Source: an uncultured bacterium
GTDB taxonomy: Bacteria; Bacillota; Clostridia; Christensenellales; QALW01
DNA: 64,000 nucleotides
Assembly: GCA_905214315.1 (NCBI GenBank)
Contig: CAJMLN010000005.1
Coordinates: forward strand, 10,362 to 74,361
Direction of reading: 5' to 3'
Part shown: in pieces, positions 16,581 to 24,207 of the stretch
Position numbering within the stretch: the first letter of the stretch is position 1
Layout: every line of letters begins with the position of its first letter
Notes under the pieces: model-generated
The model's input: the letters and a program-made list of their open reading frames with translations, nothing else
Databases searched by the model: none
Told to the model about the DNA's origin: nothing
Program-made: the position numbers and the translations under genes

Positions 16581-17270
16581 GTGATTTATCTTTTAGAAGA
16601 TGATCCCGGCATCCGCGAACTTGTGGGATATACCTTGAAGAGCGCGGGATTTGAAGCGGAAACATTTGCTTTGCCCAGTGTGTTTTGGGACAGAATGAAA
16701 GCGCAGTATCCCGATTTGATTCTGCTGGATATCATGCTGCCGGAGGAGGATGGCATACAAATTTTAAAAAAGCTGCGCAGCCAGACGCCTACCAGGAAAA
16801 TACCGGTGATGATGATGACGGCTCGCGGTACGGAATACGATAAAGTAATTGGACTTGAAAACGGTGCCGATGACTATTTGCCAAAGCCGTTTGGCATGAT
16901 GGAGATGATTGCGCGCGTGAAGGCATTACTTAGGAGAAGCGTGCCGGAGGATACGCCGGATTACAGTTTTGAAGGCCTGAGGATCTATTCTGCGCAGCAT
17001 CTGGTTTTAAGCTGCGGTGAACCGGTTCTTCTGACGTTAAAGGAATATGATCTGTTATGCTTTTTGATCAAAAATGAAAATATAGTTTTAACGCGCGAAC
17101 AGATTTTGGATCGTGTGTGGGGGATGGCGTCTTACAGCGAAAACCGAACGGTTGATGTTCATATCCGGAGCCTGCGCAACAAGCTGGGAGCTTCGGGGGC
17201 GTATATTGAAACCGTGCGGGGCGTGGGGTATAAATTTCATGCCGTTGTAAAAAAACAGAGAAACGAATAA
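16581..17270 (+). CDS. phoP: OmpR/PhoB-type response regulator, phosphate regulon regulator PhoP-like
   Basis: A 229-residue two-component regulator. The receiver (about 1-115) has acidic residues Glu6-Asp7-Asp8, phospho-acceptor Asp50 (LILLDIMLPEEDG), the switch Thr in MMTARG and Lys in YLPKPFG. A winged-helix DNA-binding domain follows (EYDLLCFLIKNE, TREQILDRVWG, RTVDVHIRSLRNKLG). GTG start with AGAGGTG upstream. Assignment to phosphate control rests on the Pho-box arrays here and before pstS and on adjacency to the pst operon. No histidine kinase follows, which is unusual: the gene is closed by its own terminator at 17271-17296. Confidence 0.82.
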   Translation: MIYLLEDDPGIRELVGYTLKSAGFEAETFALPSVFWDRMKAQYPDLILLDIMLPEEDGIQILKKLRSQTPTRKIPVMMMTARGTEYDKVIGLENGADDYLPKPFGMMEMIARVKALLRRSVPEDTPDYSFEGLRIYSAQHLVLSCGEPVLLTLKEYDLLCFLIKNENIVLTREQILDRVWGMASYSENRTVDVHIRSLRNKLGASGAYIETVRGVGYKFHAVVKKQRNE

Positions 17271-17296
17271 AAAGCAGCCGTATGCGGCTGCTTTTT
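17271..17296 (+). terminator. Terminator after the PhoP-type gene
   Basis: AAAGCAGCCG (17271-17280), TATG loop, CGGCTGCTTT (17285-17294) and T tail, directly after the stop codon. Confidence 0.88.
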
Positions 17297-17327
17297 ATAT
17301 CCTTTAAACGGGAATACCGGATATCTT

Positions 17328-17364
17328 TTTACACTGATTTTACATTTTATAACCTTTTTTTAAC
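17328..17364 (+). promoter_or_regulatory. Pho-box-like array upstream of pstS
   Basis: TTTACA at 17328-17333 and 17339-17344 (11 bp apart), then TATAAC at 17348-17353 and TTTAAC at 17359-17364 (11 bp apart). This is the expected layout of a PhoP-activated pst promoter. Confidence 0.72.
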
Positions 17365-17437
17365 CAAACTAAGTACATGAATTTTATTTTTCCGTTCCAT
17401 AATGAAAGCGTAGAAAAAAAGAAGGAGAAAAAATGTT

Positions 17438-18313
17438 ATGAAAAAATTTGTTGCAATGGCTGCTTCTGCGCTCTGCCTGATTCTTGCGTTTTCAGGCTGC
17501 GGCAATACCGAGAACGGTACGGCCGGAAATGATACGATATCGGTCATTTCCCGGGAGGATGGCTCCGGAACGCGCGGCGCGTTTATTGAGCTGTTCGGCA
17601 TTGAAGAAAAGGATGCCGAGGGAAAAAAGGTGGATAAGACGGTCAAAACCAGTGAAGAAACCAACAGCACCGGTGTTATGCTGACTACAGTTGCGGGGGA
17701 TAAAAATGCGATAGGCTATGTATCTTTGGGTTCGTTGGATAATACCGTAAAAGCTGTAAAAATCGATGGCGCCGAAGCGACGGTGGAAAATGTGAAAAAC
17801 GGCACGTATAAAGTTTCCAGACCGTTTAATATTGCAGTAAAAGAAGGGCTCAGCGAGGTTGCACAGGATTTTGTGGATTACATTCTGAGCACCGAGGGAC
17901 AGGAGGTTGTACAGAAGAGCGGCTATATTCCGCTGGAGGATACCAAGGCGTATGCTTCTAAAAATCTTTCAGGCAAGGTTACCCTGGCAGGCTCCTCCTC
18001 AGTCACCCCAGTGATGGAAAAGTTAAAGGAAGCCTATGTTGCCTTGAACGCCGGCGTTACCATTGAGATTCAGCAAAACGATTCTACCAGCGGTATGAAT
18101 GCGGCGATTGATGGCATCTGCGATATCGGAATGGCCTCCCGGGAGTTAAAGGACAGTGAGACTGCCGCCGGCTTAACGGGAATTGTAATTGCTACCGACG
18201 GAATTGCCGTTATTGTAAATAAAGACAATGCCGCAGCCGATAATCTGAGCAGCGAGCAGGTAAAGAAAATTTATACCGGTGAGATCACCGTATGGTCTGC
18301 GCTTAACGCGTAA
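17438..18313 (+). CDS. pstS: Phosphate-binding lipoprotein PstS with permuted domain order
   Basis: A 291-residue substrate-binding protein of the high-affinity phosphate ABC importer, anchored as a lipoprotein (signal peptide with lipobox FSGC, Cys21). All PstS blocks are present but in unusual order. The SREDGSGTRGAF block and NAIGYVSLGS, normally in the second half, come first (residues about 38-165). The block that normally starts the mature protein, LAGSSSVTPVMEKL with CDIGMASRELKD, comes second (from about residue 178). This is a circular permutation of the PstS chain. Both phosphate-binding regions remain, so function is expected. First gene of pstSCAB-phoU, behind a Pho-box array. Confidence 0.88.
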   Translation: MKKFVAMAASALCLILAFSGCGNTENGTAGNDTISVISREDGSGTRGAFIELFGIEEKDAEGKKVDKTVKTSEETNSTGVMLTTVAGDKNAIGYVSLGSLDNTVKAVKIDGAEATVENVKNGTYKVSRPFNIAVKEGLSEVAQDFVDYILSTEGQEVVQKSGYIPLEDTKAYASKNLSGKVTLAGSSSVTPVMEKLKEAYVALNAGVTIEIQQNDSTSGMNAAIDGICDIGMASRELKDSETAAGLTGIVIATDGIAVIVNKDNAAADNLSSEQVKKIYTGEITVWSALNA

Positions 18314-18346
18314 GTGCAAAAAATTCCCGGACGGAGAAGAATGTTA

Positions 18347-19198
18347 ATGAAAAGATTTACGGAAGCATTTATGAAAATCATCTTTCTCCTTGCCGCATGC
18401 ATATCAGTTGCCGCCGTGGCGCTGATATGCATTTTCCTGTTTGCCAACGGCATTCCGGCAATGAGCAAGATTGGGTTCCTGGATTTTATAACCGGCACCG
18501 AGTGGGCTCCATCTAATGATATTTACGGGATCTTTCCTATGATCGTAGGCAGCCTGTATGTAACCGCGGGAGCGATTCTGACAGGCGTGCCCGTCGGCAT
18601 TCTGAGCGCGGTATTTATGGCAAAATTTTGCCCTAAAAAGATCTATAAGCCGCTGAAAACCATGGTGGATCTGCTTGCGGGAATCCCTTCTATTGTATAC
18701 GGCTTTTTTGGTCTTATGGTATTGGTACCGCTGGTACAGCAGCTCTTCGGCAGCAGCGGCAAGGGTGTTCTTACGGCCTCGGTATTACTGGGAATTATGA
18801 TTCTGCCCACAATCATCAGCGTGTCGGAGGCTTCGATCCGCGCGGTGCCCGAAAGCTATTATGAGGGGGCGCTGGCTTTGGGGGCCACCAAAGAGCGCAG
18901 CGTATTCTGCGCGGTTGTTCCCGCGGCTAAATCCGGCATTGTCTCGGGCGTTATTTTAGGCATCGGCCGGGCAATCGGCGAAACCATGGCGATTATTATG
19001 GTGGCCGGCAATCAAAAGATTATACCGGAGAGTATTTTAAGCGGTACCCGGACGCTGACAACCAATATTGTTATGGAAATGGGCTATGCGGCCGATCTGC
19101 ACCGCGAAGCGCTGATTGCCACCGCTGTAGTGCTGTTCGTTTTTATCCTGATAATCAATTTGCTGTTTTCTTTGGTAAAAAGGGGGGATAAGCAATGA
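18347..19198 (+). CDS. pstC: Phosphate ABC transporter permease PstC
   Basis: A 283-residue inner-membrane permease with six hydrophobic helices and the binding-protein-dependent transport motif around EGALALGATKERSVFCAVVP (the EAA loop that contacts PstB). LAGIPSIVYGFFGLMVLVPL and GIGRAIGETMAIIMVAGN are typical of PstC. The ATG at 18347 is preferred because GGAGAAG lies about 10 nt upstream; ATG 18341 is only 4 nt away and a GTG at 18314 directly follows the pstS stop without its own site. The stop overlaps pstA by 4 bp. Confidence 0.92.
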   Translation: MKRFTEAFMKIIFLLAACISVAAVALICIFLFANGIPAMSKIGFLDFITGTEWAPSNDIYGIFPMIVGSLYVTAGAILTGVPVGILSAVFMAKFCPKKIYKPLKTMVDLLAGIPSIVYGFFGLMVLVPLVQQLFGSSGKGVLTASVLLGIMILPTIISVSEASIRAVPESYYEGALALGATKERSVFCAVVPAAKSGIVSGVILGIGRAIGETMAIIMVAGNQKIIPESILSGTRTLTTNIVMEMGYAADLHREALIATAVVLFVFILIINLLFSLVKRGDKQ

Positions 19199-20052
19199 GC
19201 AGAGTAAGTCTGAAACAGAAGCTGCAGGAATACAGAAAGCATCCGCTTTCTTTTCTGATGCTGCTTTTGGTGATTTTCGCAATCGTAATTACCGTGGGAG
19301 TGCTGCTTTCTATTTTAGCCTATATTCTGATAAAGGGTATCCCGAATCTTTCGCCGGAGCTGTTTGCCTGGGAATATAACAGCGAAAACGTATCGATGAT
19401 GCCCGCCATTGTTAATACCGTTACCGTTACGGCGCTTTCACTGCTGATTGCCATTCCGGCGGGGATATTTTCGGCAGTTTACCTTGCCGAATACGCCCGC
19501 CGCGGCAGCCGGATTGTGAAAATCATCCGTGTTACAGCCGAAACGCTTTCCGGAATTCCCTCTATTATTTACGGCCTTTTCGGATATCTGATGTTCGTAG
19601 TCTATTTTAAAATGGGATACTCCCTGTTGGCGGGAATTTTGACCCTGGCGATTATGATTCTGCCCCTGATTATGCGCACCACGGAGGAAGCGTTGAAATC
19701 CGTGTCCGATACGTACCGCGAGGGCAGCTTCGGTTTAGGCGCGGGAAAGCTGCGCACGGTATTTAAAATTGTATTGCCCTCGGCTGTGCCGGGAATTCTT
19801 TCCGGTATTATTTTAAGCATCGGCAGAATCGTGGGGGAAACGGCGGCGCTGATCTATACTGCCGGTACCGTGGCGGGAATTCCCGAGCAGATTACCGGAT
19901 CGGGACGTACGCTTTCGGTGCACATGTATGCGCTTTGGAACGAGGGATTAAACGGAAAAGAAGCCTATGCCACGGCCGTGGTGCTTCTGTTTCTTGTAAT
20001 GCTGATGAATCTGCTTTCGGGCTTTATTGCCGGAAAAATAAAAAAGAGGTGA
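19195..20052 (+). CDS. pstA: Phosphate ABC transporter permease PstA
   Basis: A 285-residue permease pairing with PstC to form the phosphate channel. Six membrane segments, the [17 protein letters not shown] motif, the EAA loop [20 protein letters not shown] and [13 protein letters not shown] mark the PstA subfamily. The ATG overlaps the pstC stop (ATGA) and the next gene, pstB, starts 5 bp after its stop, consistent with a tightly coupled operon. Confidence 0.93.
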   Translation: MSRVSLKQKLQEYRKHPLSFLMLLLVIFAIVITVGVLLSILAYILIKGIPNLSPELFAWEYNSENVSMMPAIVNTVTVTALSLLIAIPAGIFSAVYLAEYARRGSRIVKIIRVTAETLSGIPSIIYGLFGYLMFVVYFKMGYSLLAGILTLAIMILPLIMRTTEEALKSVSDTYREGSFGLGAGKLRTVFKIVLPSAVPGILSGIILSIGRIVGETAALIYTAGTVAGIPEQITGSGRTLSVHMYALWNEGLNGKEAYATAVVLLFLVMLMNLLSGFIAGKIKKR

Positions 20053-20057
20053 CGGAT

Positions 20058-20807
20058 ATGGAAAAGCTTACGGTGGAAAAGCTCAATTTATGGTACGGTG
20101 ATTTTCAGGCTCTGACGGATATCAATATTCAGATTCCCGAAAAGGAAATTACCGCTTTTATCGGACCCTCTGGCTGTGGAAAATCGACGCTGCTGAAAAC
20201 CCTGAACCGTATGAACGACTTGATCGAAAACTGCCGGATCGAAGGGAAAGTACTGCTGGATAACGAGGATATTTACGGAAAAATGGACGTCAACCTGCTT
20301 CGGAAACGGGTGGGGATGGTCTTTCAAAAGCCGAATCCTTTCCCTATGAGCATCTATGATAACATCGCGTTCGGTCCGCGTACGCACGGCGTGCGGTCAA
20401 AGCGTCAGCTGGACGAGATCGTTGAAAAATCCCTGCGGGCGGCCGCCGTGTGGGAAGAGACGAAAGACCGCCTGAAAAAGAGCGCGCTGGGAATGTCGGG
20501 CGGACAGCAGCAGCGCATCTGTATCGCTCGTGCCCTGGCAGTAGAGCCGGAAGTGCTGCTGATGGATGAGCCCACCAGTGCGCTGGATCCGATTTCCACG
20601 GCAAAAATCGAGGATTTAGCTGCGGAGCTGAAAAAAAAGTATACCATTGTAATGGTAACGCACAACATGCAGCAGGCGGTGCGTATTTCTGATAAAACGG
20701 CCTTCTTTTTACTGGGAAAAATCATAGAATACAATACAACAGAGGTTCTGTTTTCACGTCCGGCGGATAAGCGCACGGAGGATTATATTACAGGGAGGTT
20801 CGGCTGA
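20058..20807 (+). CDS. pstB: Phosphate ABC transporter ATP-binding protein PstB
   Basis: A 249-residue ABC ATPase energising PstCA. Walker [11 protein letters not shown]-loop [17 protein letters not shown] signature MSGGQQQR, Walker [13 protein letters not shown] and the switch His in VTHNMQQA are all visible. FQKPNPFP is diagnostic for PstB. Start at 20058 is set by GAGGTGACGGAT; an in-frame extension overlaps pstA. It shares one base with phoU (TGATG). Confidence 0.96.
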   Translation: MEKLTVEKLNLWYGDFQALTDINIQIPEKEITAFIGPSGCGKSTLLKTLNRMNDLIENCRIEGKVLLDNEDIYGKMDVNLLRKRVGMVFQKPNPFPMSIYDNIAFGPRTHGVRSKRQLDEIVEKSLRAAAVWEETKDRLKKSALGMSGGQQQRICIARALAVEPEVLLMDEPTSALDPISTAKIEDLAAELKKKYTIVMVTHNMQQAVRISDKTAFFLLGKIIEYNTTEVLFSRPADKRTEDYITGRFG

Positions 20808-21457
20808 TGAGAAATCGGTTTGATGAACAGCTGGAAAAACTTAATGGGGAGCTTACTCATATGGGCAAGCTCTGTGAAGAGGCAATTTCTTCGGCGGTGG
20901 CAGCATTTTTAAGCAGTGACGGCGATGAGGCGCTGATCTGCCGGGCGTTGGAAACCGACGGGGAGATTGATAAAAAGGAGCGGGATATTGAGGCGATGTG
21001 TATGCGCCTGCTGCTTTCCCAGCAGCCGGTGGCCCGGGATCTGCGAACAGTTTCCTCAGCGCTGAAGATGATTTCCGATATGGAGCGTATCGGCGATCAG
21101 GCTTCGGATATTGCAGAGATCACCAGATCTATGGCACCTAGTACGATTAAAAATGAAGTTCATGTCAAAAACATGACCGAGGCTGCGATTAAAATGGTTA
21201 CCGACAGTATTGAATCGTTTGTTAAAAAAGATCTTGCGCTGGCGCAGGCGGTCATTGATTATGACGATGTGGTGGACAGGATGTTTGATACGATCAAATG
21301 CGAGCTGATCGAACTGATTTCCAATAAAAATGTCAACGGGGAACTGTGTATTGATCTTTTGATGATTGCAAAATATCTGGAGCGTATTGGGGATCATGCC
21401 ACCAATATTGCCGAGTGGGTCATTTATTCTATTACGGGGCTGCACAATGGGGAATAA
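20807..21457 (+). CDS. phoU: Phosphate signalling complex protein PhoU
   Basis: A 216-residue all-helical cytosolic protein of two PhoU repeats, with the repeated pattern EALICRALETDGEIDKKERDIE and ISDMERIGDQASDIAE, and again LERIGDHATNIAEWVIY at the end. The E-R-I-G-D motif binds metal clusters. PhoU links Pst transport status to the sensor kinase and dampens phosphate uptake. No such kinase gene is in the window, so its partner must be encoded elsewhere. Last gene of the pst operon, closed by the hairpin at 21541-21569. Confidence 0.93.
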   Translation: MRNRFDEQLEKLNGELTHMGKLCEEAISSAVAAFLSSDGDEALICRALETDGEIDKKERDIEAMCMRLLLSQQPVARDLRTVSSALKMISDMERIGDQASDIAEITRSMAPSTIKNEVHVKNMTEAAIKMVTDSIESFVKKDLALAQAVIDYDDVVDRMFDTIKCELIELISNKNVNGELCIDLLMIAKYLERIGDHATNIAEWVIYSITGLHNGE

Positions 21458-21540
21458 CGCTTTCTGTATTTTGAGATTTGACAGTATGAAAAGAGAAATC
21501 GGGAAGGATTGCGGCGGCGCATCTTTGCCGGGAGACTGAA

Positions 21541-21569
21541 AAAAAGCCATGCAGTGCATGGCTTTTTTT
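21541..21569. terminator. Bidirectional terminator between phoU and murA
   Basis: AAAAAGCCATG and CATGGCTTTTT form a near-perfect stem, with A- and T-runs on either side. It can stop both convergent transcripts. Confidence 0.88.
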
Positions 21570-22827
21570 AGTTTACCTGGATTCTTTCAATATCCGCTCC
21601 CAGAGTTTTTAGCTTTTTTACGATATCCTCATAGCCCCGGTCGATATAGTGTACGCCGCTGATGCTGGTGGTTCCCTCCGCCATAAGCCCGGCAACAATC
21701 AGGGCCGCGCCGCCCCGGAGATCCAGGGCCTCTACGGCAGTGCCGGTCAGTTTATTTACACCTGTGATGATAGCGACACGGTCAGAATAGTCTACGTTGG
21801 CGCCCATCCGGCGCAGTTCATCTAAATGTCGGTAGCGCTGCTCAAAAATCGTTTCAGTTATCATACTCGTTCCGTTGGCTATGGTGAGCAATGCAGAAAA
21901 CGGCTGCTGCAGGTCGGTAGGAAAGCCGGGATAAACCATGGTTTTTATGTTTACGGCCTTCGGGCGTCCATGCAGAGGAAGGACGCGGAGTGTATCTTCT
22001 CCCTCGTCGATTTTGTAACCAGCCTCGTTCAGTTTTGCGGAAAGAGATTCCATATGCGTGGGAATACAGTTTTTTATTGTAATATTGCTGCCGGTAGCGG
22101 CGGCAATGATCATCCATGTGCCGGTTTCTATTTGATCGGGTATCAGGGTATAATTGCATGAGTGCAGAGCTTTTACTCCCTTGATACGAATGATATCGGT
22201 ACCTGCTCCTTTGATATTTGCACCCATGTTATTTAAAAAGTTTGCAACATCAATCACATGTGGTTCTTTCGCGCAGTTGAAGATTGTGGTGCTGCCCTCA
22301 GCTTTAACGGCGGCCAGCATAATGTTGATCGTTGCGCCGACGCTTACCACGTCCAAATACACTTCGGCGCCGTGTAAATGCGGCGCAGTAATTTCTACAA
22401 CATCTGTTTGTTTGATTTTAGCACCAAGAGCCATAAATCCCTTCAGATGCTGGTCAATTGGCCGTTTGCCGATGTAGCAGCCGCCCGGAGGCGGAACCAT
22501 GGCCTCGCCGAAGCGGCAGAGCATAGCGCCCATTAAATAATAGGAGGCCCGCATTTTTCGTGTAAGGCTCTCTGCGGGGGATACGGAGCGCACGCCTGTA
22601 GGATCAATTGTGATCTGTCCGGGTATGCTTAAGTCTACTTTAGCGCCCAAGGAGCGCATAGTTTCGGCAATTACTTTTACGTCGTCAATATCAGGGATAT
22701 TATCTATTACACAAACGCCGTCAGAAATAAGGGCCGCGGGAATGATCGCCACAGCAGCATTTTTAGCGCCGCTTACGGAGATTTCACCGTGCATTTTTCT
22801 GCCGCCGCGTATCAGCAGTTTTTCCAA
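21568..22827 (-). CDS. murA: UDP-N-acetylglucosamine 1-carboxyvinyltransferase
   Basis: A 419-residue cytosolic enzyme that transfers enolpyruvate from PEP to UDP-GlcNAc, the first committed step of peptidoglycan synthesis. Catalytic Cys117 (PPPGGCYIGKRPIDQHL) is present, so fosfomycin sensitivity is expected. SGAKNAA near the N terminus and GYEDIVKKLKTLGADI at the end are family blocks. The start is TTG at 22827 because translation gives MEKLLIRGGR, the family N terminus. The ribosome site AGGAGG lies 31 nt upstream with a hairpin between, which is odd and described separately. Bacillota usually have two murA copies; whether this is MurA1 or MurA2 is not decided. Confidence 0.93.
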   Translation of the reverse strand: MEKLLIRGGRKMHGEISVSGAKNAAVAIIPAALISDGVCVIDNIPDIDDVKVIAETMRSLGAKVDLSIPGQITIDPTGVRSVSPAESLTRKMRASYYLMGAMLCRFGEAMVPPPGGCYIGKRPIDQHLKGFMALGAKIKQTDVVEITAPHLHGAEVYLDVVSVGATINIMLAAVKAEGSTTIFNCAKEPHVIDVANFLNNMGANIKGAGTDIIRIKGVKALHSCNYTLIPDQIETGTWMIIAAATGSNITIKNCIPTHMESLSAKLNEAGYKIDEGEDTLRVLPLHGRPKAVNIKTMVYPGFPTDLQQPFSALLTIANGTSMITETIFEQRYRHLDELRRMGANVDYSDRVAIITGVNKLTGTAVEALDLRGGAALIVAGLMAEGTTSISGVHYIDRGYEDIVKKLKTLGADIERIQVN

Positions 22828-22864
22828 AATTATGTGGTCTGCCGGAGGGGCAGACGTTCCTCCT
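22825..22864 (-). promoter_or_regulatory. Structured ribosome-binding region of murA
   Basis: On the minus strand AGGAGG (22864-22859) is followed by TCTGCC (22854-22849), CCTCC loop and GGCAGA (22843-22838), then TTG at 22827. Looping out the hairpin shortens the Shine-Dalgarno to start distance from 31 to about 14 nt. The loop CCTCC is also complementary to GGAGG, giving a mutually exclusive fold that would hide the ribosome site. Confidence 0.5.
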
Positions 22865-22889
22865 AACTGTTAAGACATCATTGCTTATT

Positions 22890-22918
22890 ATTGTAACATT
22901 TATACGTTTTTTTTGCAA
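22890..22918 (-). promoter_or_regulatory. murA promoter
   Basis: Minus strand TTGCAA (22918-22913), 17 bp, TACAAT (22895-22890) preceded by TGT, an extended -10 pattern. Confidence 0.72.
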
Positions 22919-23013
22919 TAACTTTGTAACACCTGTTTCGTGGTTTGCACTGTATTAACAGTATAAACCATTTTTGGATACTGATACAAGAGAATAATTC
23001 TTTTTAATTTTTT

Positions 23014-23041
23014 GTATAAAAGGGATAGAGGAGGCAATAAT
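23014..23041 (+). promoter_or_regulatory. Candidate sigma-F promoter of spoIIR
   Basis: GTATA (23014-23018) and GGCAATAAT (23033-23041) match the sigma-F pattern GYATA and GGnnAnAnT, separated by 14 bp, slightly short of the usual 15-16. spoIIR is a sigma-F gene in Bacillus. Confidence 0.5.
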
Positions 23042-23071
23042 CAAAACAAGAAAAATGTAAGGAGTGGAAAT

Positions 23072-23572
23072 ATGAAAAAGAAATTGATTGCCCTAACCGC
23101 TGTGATTACCGTAATAGCGGGGATTCTGATCGGTACAAATTCTAAAAATGATATTGTAAGAATACATATCCTTGCTAACGACAATTCGTCCGAGGCACAG
23201 GCAGTAAAGCTGGAGGTCAGGGACGCAGTCAATGAATATTTGGCGCCGCTGTTAAGCGGATGCAAAAAGAAGAGCGATGCAATAGAAATCCTTCAAACCA
23301 GTTTGCCGCAGTTGGAGCAACTGGCAAGCGAAACTGCCGGATGCAGCGCTGCCGTGACGCTTGGGCAGGAAGATTTTCCTCAAAAAACCTACAATGATAT
23401 TGTTTATCCGGCAGGAGAGTATACGGCGCTGATCATTAAATTAGGTGACGGTGCGGGACAAAACTGGTGGTGCGTGGCTTTTCCGCCGATGTGCTATACC
23501 AGCTGTGATGAGGATACGGTTGCATATAAATCTCTTATTCTTACTTTTCTTGAAAGGATTGGTATTTTATGA
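23072..23572 (+). CDS. spoIIR: Stage II sporulation protein R
   Basis: A 166-residue secreted signalling protein. In sporulation it is made in the forespore and triggers SpoIIGA to process pro-sigma-E in the mother cell. It has an N-terminal signal or anchor segment (about residues 5-21), the SpoIIR hallmark VRIHILANDNSSEAQAVKL, VRDAVNEYL, and GQNWWCVAFPPMCY near the end. Start at 23072 is fixed by AAGGAGTGGAAAT. The stop overlaps sleB (ATGA), so the signalling gene is in one operon with germination genes. Confidence 0.93.
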   Translation: MKKKLIALTAVITVIAGILIGTNSKNDIVRIHILANDNSSEAQAVKLEVRDAVNEYLAPLLSGCKKKSDAIEILQTSLPQLEQLASETAGCSAAVTLGQEDFPQKTYNDIVYPAGEYTALIIKLGDGAGQNWWCVAFPPMCYTSCDEDTVAYKSLILTFLERIGIL

Positions 23573-24198
23573 AAAAAGTATTGGCATCTTTTTTAATTCT
23601 TTGTACGCTGTGCATTAGTGCATCGGCGCTGTCTTTGAGCTCTGGCAGCAGCGGTGAAACGGTCAGGCAGTTGCAGCAGGCACTTCAGGAAAAAGGTTAC
23701 GATCCCGGTACGGTGGACGGTATTTTCGGCAGCCGTACCAGGCAGGCGGTGCTGGCATTTCAAAAAGATAATGGCTTGGCTGTAGACGGCATTGCCGGAC
23801 CCAAAACACTTGCTGCCCTTGGAATTCAGGCAGCCAATACCAACAGCAGTTCGGACATTTATCTGCTTGCCCGTGCCGTATATGGGGAAGCCAGGGGGGA
23901 AGTTTATCTTGGCAAAGTCGCTGTAGCTGCGGTTATTTTGAATCGGGTAGATGACCCCAATTTTCCAAATTCTATCTCTGGTGTTATTTATCAGCCTGGT
24001 GCTTTTGACGCCGTAAGCGATGGTCAGATCAATCTTGCCCCGGATGAAGAATGTATTCGGGCTGCCCGTGATGCCTTTGGCGGTTGGGATCCGACGAATG
24101 GCTGCGTGTATTATTATAATCCGGCTACGGCCACCAATAAATGGATGTTAAGTAAACCCGTGCTGCTGCGAGTAGGCAACCATGTGTTTTGTAAATAA
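23569..24198 (+). CDS. sleB: Spore cortex-lytic enzyme SleB
   Basis: A 209-residue exported lytic transglycosylase that degrades spore cortex peptidoglycan during germination. It has a signal peptide (about 1-20), a peptidoglycan-binding domain (about 25-85: GSSGETVRQLQQALQEKGY...AVDGIAGPKT), and a hydrolase_2 catalytic domain from about 95 with the presumed catalytic Glu107 (AVYGEARGE). The length is compact relative to Bacillus SleB, mostly through a short linker. ypeB follows 9 bp downstream, the conserved partner needed for SleB stability in the spore. Confidence 0.93.
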   Translation: MKKVLASFLILCTLCISASALSLSSGSSGETVRQLQQALQEKGYDPGTVDGIFGSRTRQAVLAFQKDNGLAVDGIAGPKTLAALGIQAANTNSSSDIYLLARAVYGEARGEVYLGKVAVAAVILNRVDDPNFPNSISGVIYQPGAFDAVSDGQINLAPDEECIRAARDAFGGWDPTNGCVYYYNPATATNKWMLSKPVLLRVGNHVFCK

Positions 24199-24207
24199 GG
24201 AGAAACT

